DNA from: Candidatus Woesearchaeota archaeon
GTDB taxonomy: Archaea > Nanobdellota > Nanobdellia > Woesearchaeales > GW2011-AR9
Length of the DNA: 6,137 nt
Assembly (NCBI GenBank): GCA_016213985.1
Contig: JACRPJ010000017.1
Span: 1 to 6,137 of the forward strand
Direction: 5' to 3'
Every line of letters starts with the position of its first letter. Position 1 is the first letter of the stretch. The position numbers and the translations under genes were made by a program. The notes beneath the pieces are model-generated. The model had not been told where the DNA came from. It saw only the letters and a list, made by a program, of their open reading frames with translations, and made no database searches. This document shows positions 5,587 through 6,137 of the stretch, in pieces.

Positions 5587-6137
5587 TTATCTGAGTTTTT
5601 TTATTCTTGCCAAGTCTTCCAGGATATCCGAGGCAATGAATGTGTATCCTTTCTTTCTTCTCAGCAACTGGTCGCCAAGCCAGCCGTTAACATAAGATGC
5701 CGCTACTGCGCTCTTGAACATGTCTTTGGTTTTGGCTAGAAAGCCTACTACTAACCCCGCTAGTACATCTCCAGTCCCGGCTTTAGTCATGCCCTGGTTT
5801 CCGGTTCGATTATAAGCAATCTTGTTACGGGAAATGATTATGTCAGTAGGACCTTTTACTAATAATATGTTGTTATTCTGAAGGAAGTAGCGTAGATTTC
5901 CCTGTAATATTTCTGCTTTTTCTTTAGCATTAGATTCTTTTATCTTAGGAAGCAGGAATTCTTTTCCACTGTTTATTAACATCATCTCTAGCTCGGTCTC
6001 ATGTGGAGTAAGTATTGCATTGTGGAAGTCCTTGAATGAAAGCGACTTCAGCGCATCGGCATCTATAACTTTTAACTTGGGAGATTTTCGGATAAAATAC
6101 TGGCAGAATTTGTCTGCTCTTCGAGTTACTCCATTCC
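5587..6137 (-). CDS. nnrD: ADP-dependent NAD(P)H-hydrate dehydratase (YjeF C-terminal/ribokinase-like), 5' end outside window
   Basis: The 3' part (about 182 codons) of an NAD(P)HX dehydratase, which removes water from damaged NADH/NADPH hydrates using ADP (ATP in some members) and belongs to the ribokinase-like fold. The frame is open to the right window edge, beyond the first internal ATG at 5985. The upstream codons carry family motifs: KLKVIDADALKSLS, then ILTPHETELE, where the Asp-Ala-Asp-Ala and Thr-Pro-His segments shape the substrate pocket. Towards the C-terminus come LLVKGPTDIIIS and the active-site/anion-hole motif MTKAGTGDVLAGLVVGFLA, with the conserved GTGD Asp intact, then AAVAASYVNGWLGD. 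The protein ends at KKLR, with TAA at 5587-5589. Whether an NAD(P)HX epimerase (YjeF-N) domain is fused in front cannot be seen. It lies 76 nt upstream of the antiporter on the same strand, with a T-rich sequence after its stop, so the two may be separate transcription units. Confidence 0.92.
   Translation of the reverse strand, partial: NGVTRRADKFCQYFIRKSPKLKVIDADALKSLSFKDFHNAILTPHETELEMMLINSGKEFLLPKIKESNAKEKAEILQGNLRYFLQNNNILLVKGPTDIIISRNKIAYNRTGNQGMTKAGTGDVLAGLVVGFLAKTKDMFKSAVAASYVNGWLGDQLLRRKKGYTFIASDILEDLARIKKLR

Noticed and set aside
1..6137. CRISPR array, tRNA/rRNA gene, insertion sequence, or defence system
   Set aside because: No spaced direct repeats, cloverleaf-like sequence, transposase motif or terminal inverted repeats were found by eye; the content is housekeeping genes.

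Overview
The window looks archaeal, most likely from a DPANN-type lineage close to Woesearchaeota/Pacearchaeota. The evidence is an eL8(L7Ae)-eS28-eL24-Ndk gene block of archaeal type, an aEF-2 with an archaeal-style domain IV diphthamide loop, a TrmB-regulator-like tail ending in a 'YKNQFKILWKYAKR'-type motif that I associate with such genomes, and archaeal KefB/C-like and NAD(P)HX dehydratase genes. The phylum-level placement is inference from protein resemblance, not a computed tree.

Positions 1-3470 (+ strand) are one tightly packed translation/nucleotide operon: the 3' part of rpl7ae, then rps28e, rpl24e, ndk and the gene for elongation factor 2. Gaps are 10, 59, 18 and 33 nt. In many archaea the slot after ndk is held by infB (aIF5B/IF2); here it holds EF-2. 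The EF-2 gene is broken at about 1932-1938. About 66 codons of the G domain, including the G5 motif region, are missing compared with ordinary aEF-2, and the reading frame changes, leaving an N-terminal ORF (1468-1959) and a C-terminal ORF (1998-3470). The G domain also differs at two usually invariant positions: the P-loop Asp is His, and the Gly of the switch I 'RGIT' motif is Leu.

Positions 3471-3788 hold an AT-rich gap followed by a short + strand ORF. It resembles only the C-terminal tail of TrmB-like transcriptional regulators and is probably a gene remnant. It stops 3 nt from the convergent stop of the next gene.

Positions 3789-6137 (- strand) hold a full-length CPA2 monovalent cation:proton antiporter with a C-terminal TrkA-N domain. 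Upstream of it on the same strand is the 3' part of an NAD(P)H-hydrate dehydratase gene that runs off the right edge of the window. The + strand block supplies ribosome parts, NTPs and a translocation factor. The - strand block concerns ion homeostasis and NAD(P)H repair, with no evident functional link to the operon.

The items most worth a second look are the broken EF-2, its paired P-loop/switch I substitutions, the RBS-containing hairpin before rpl24e, and the TrmB-like remnant.
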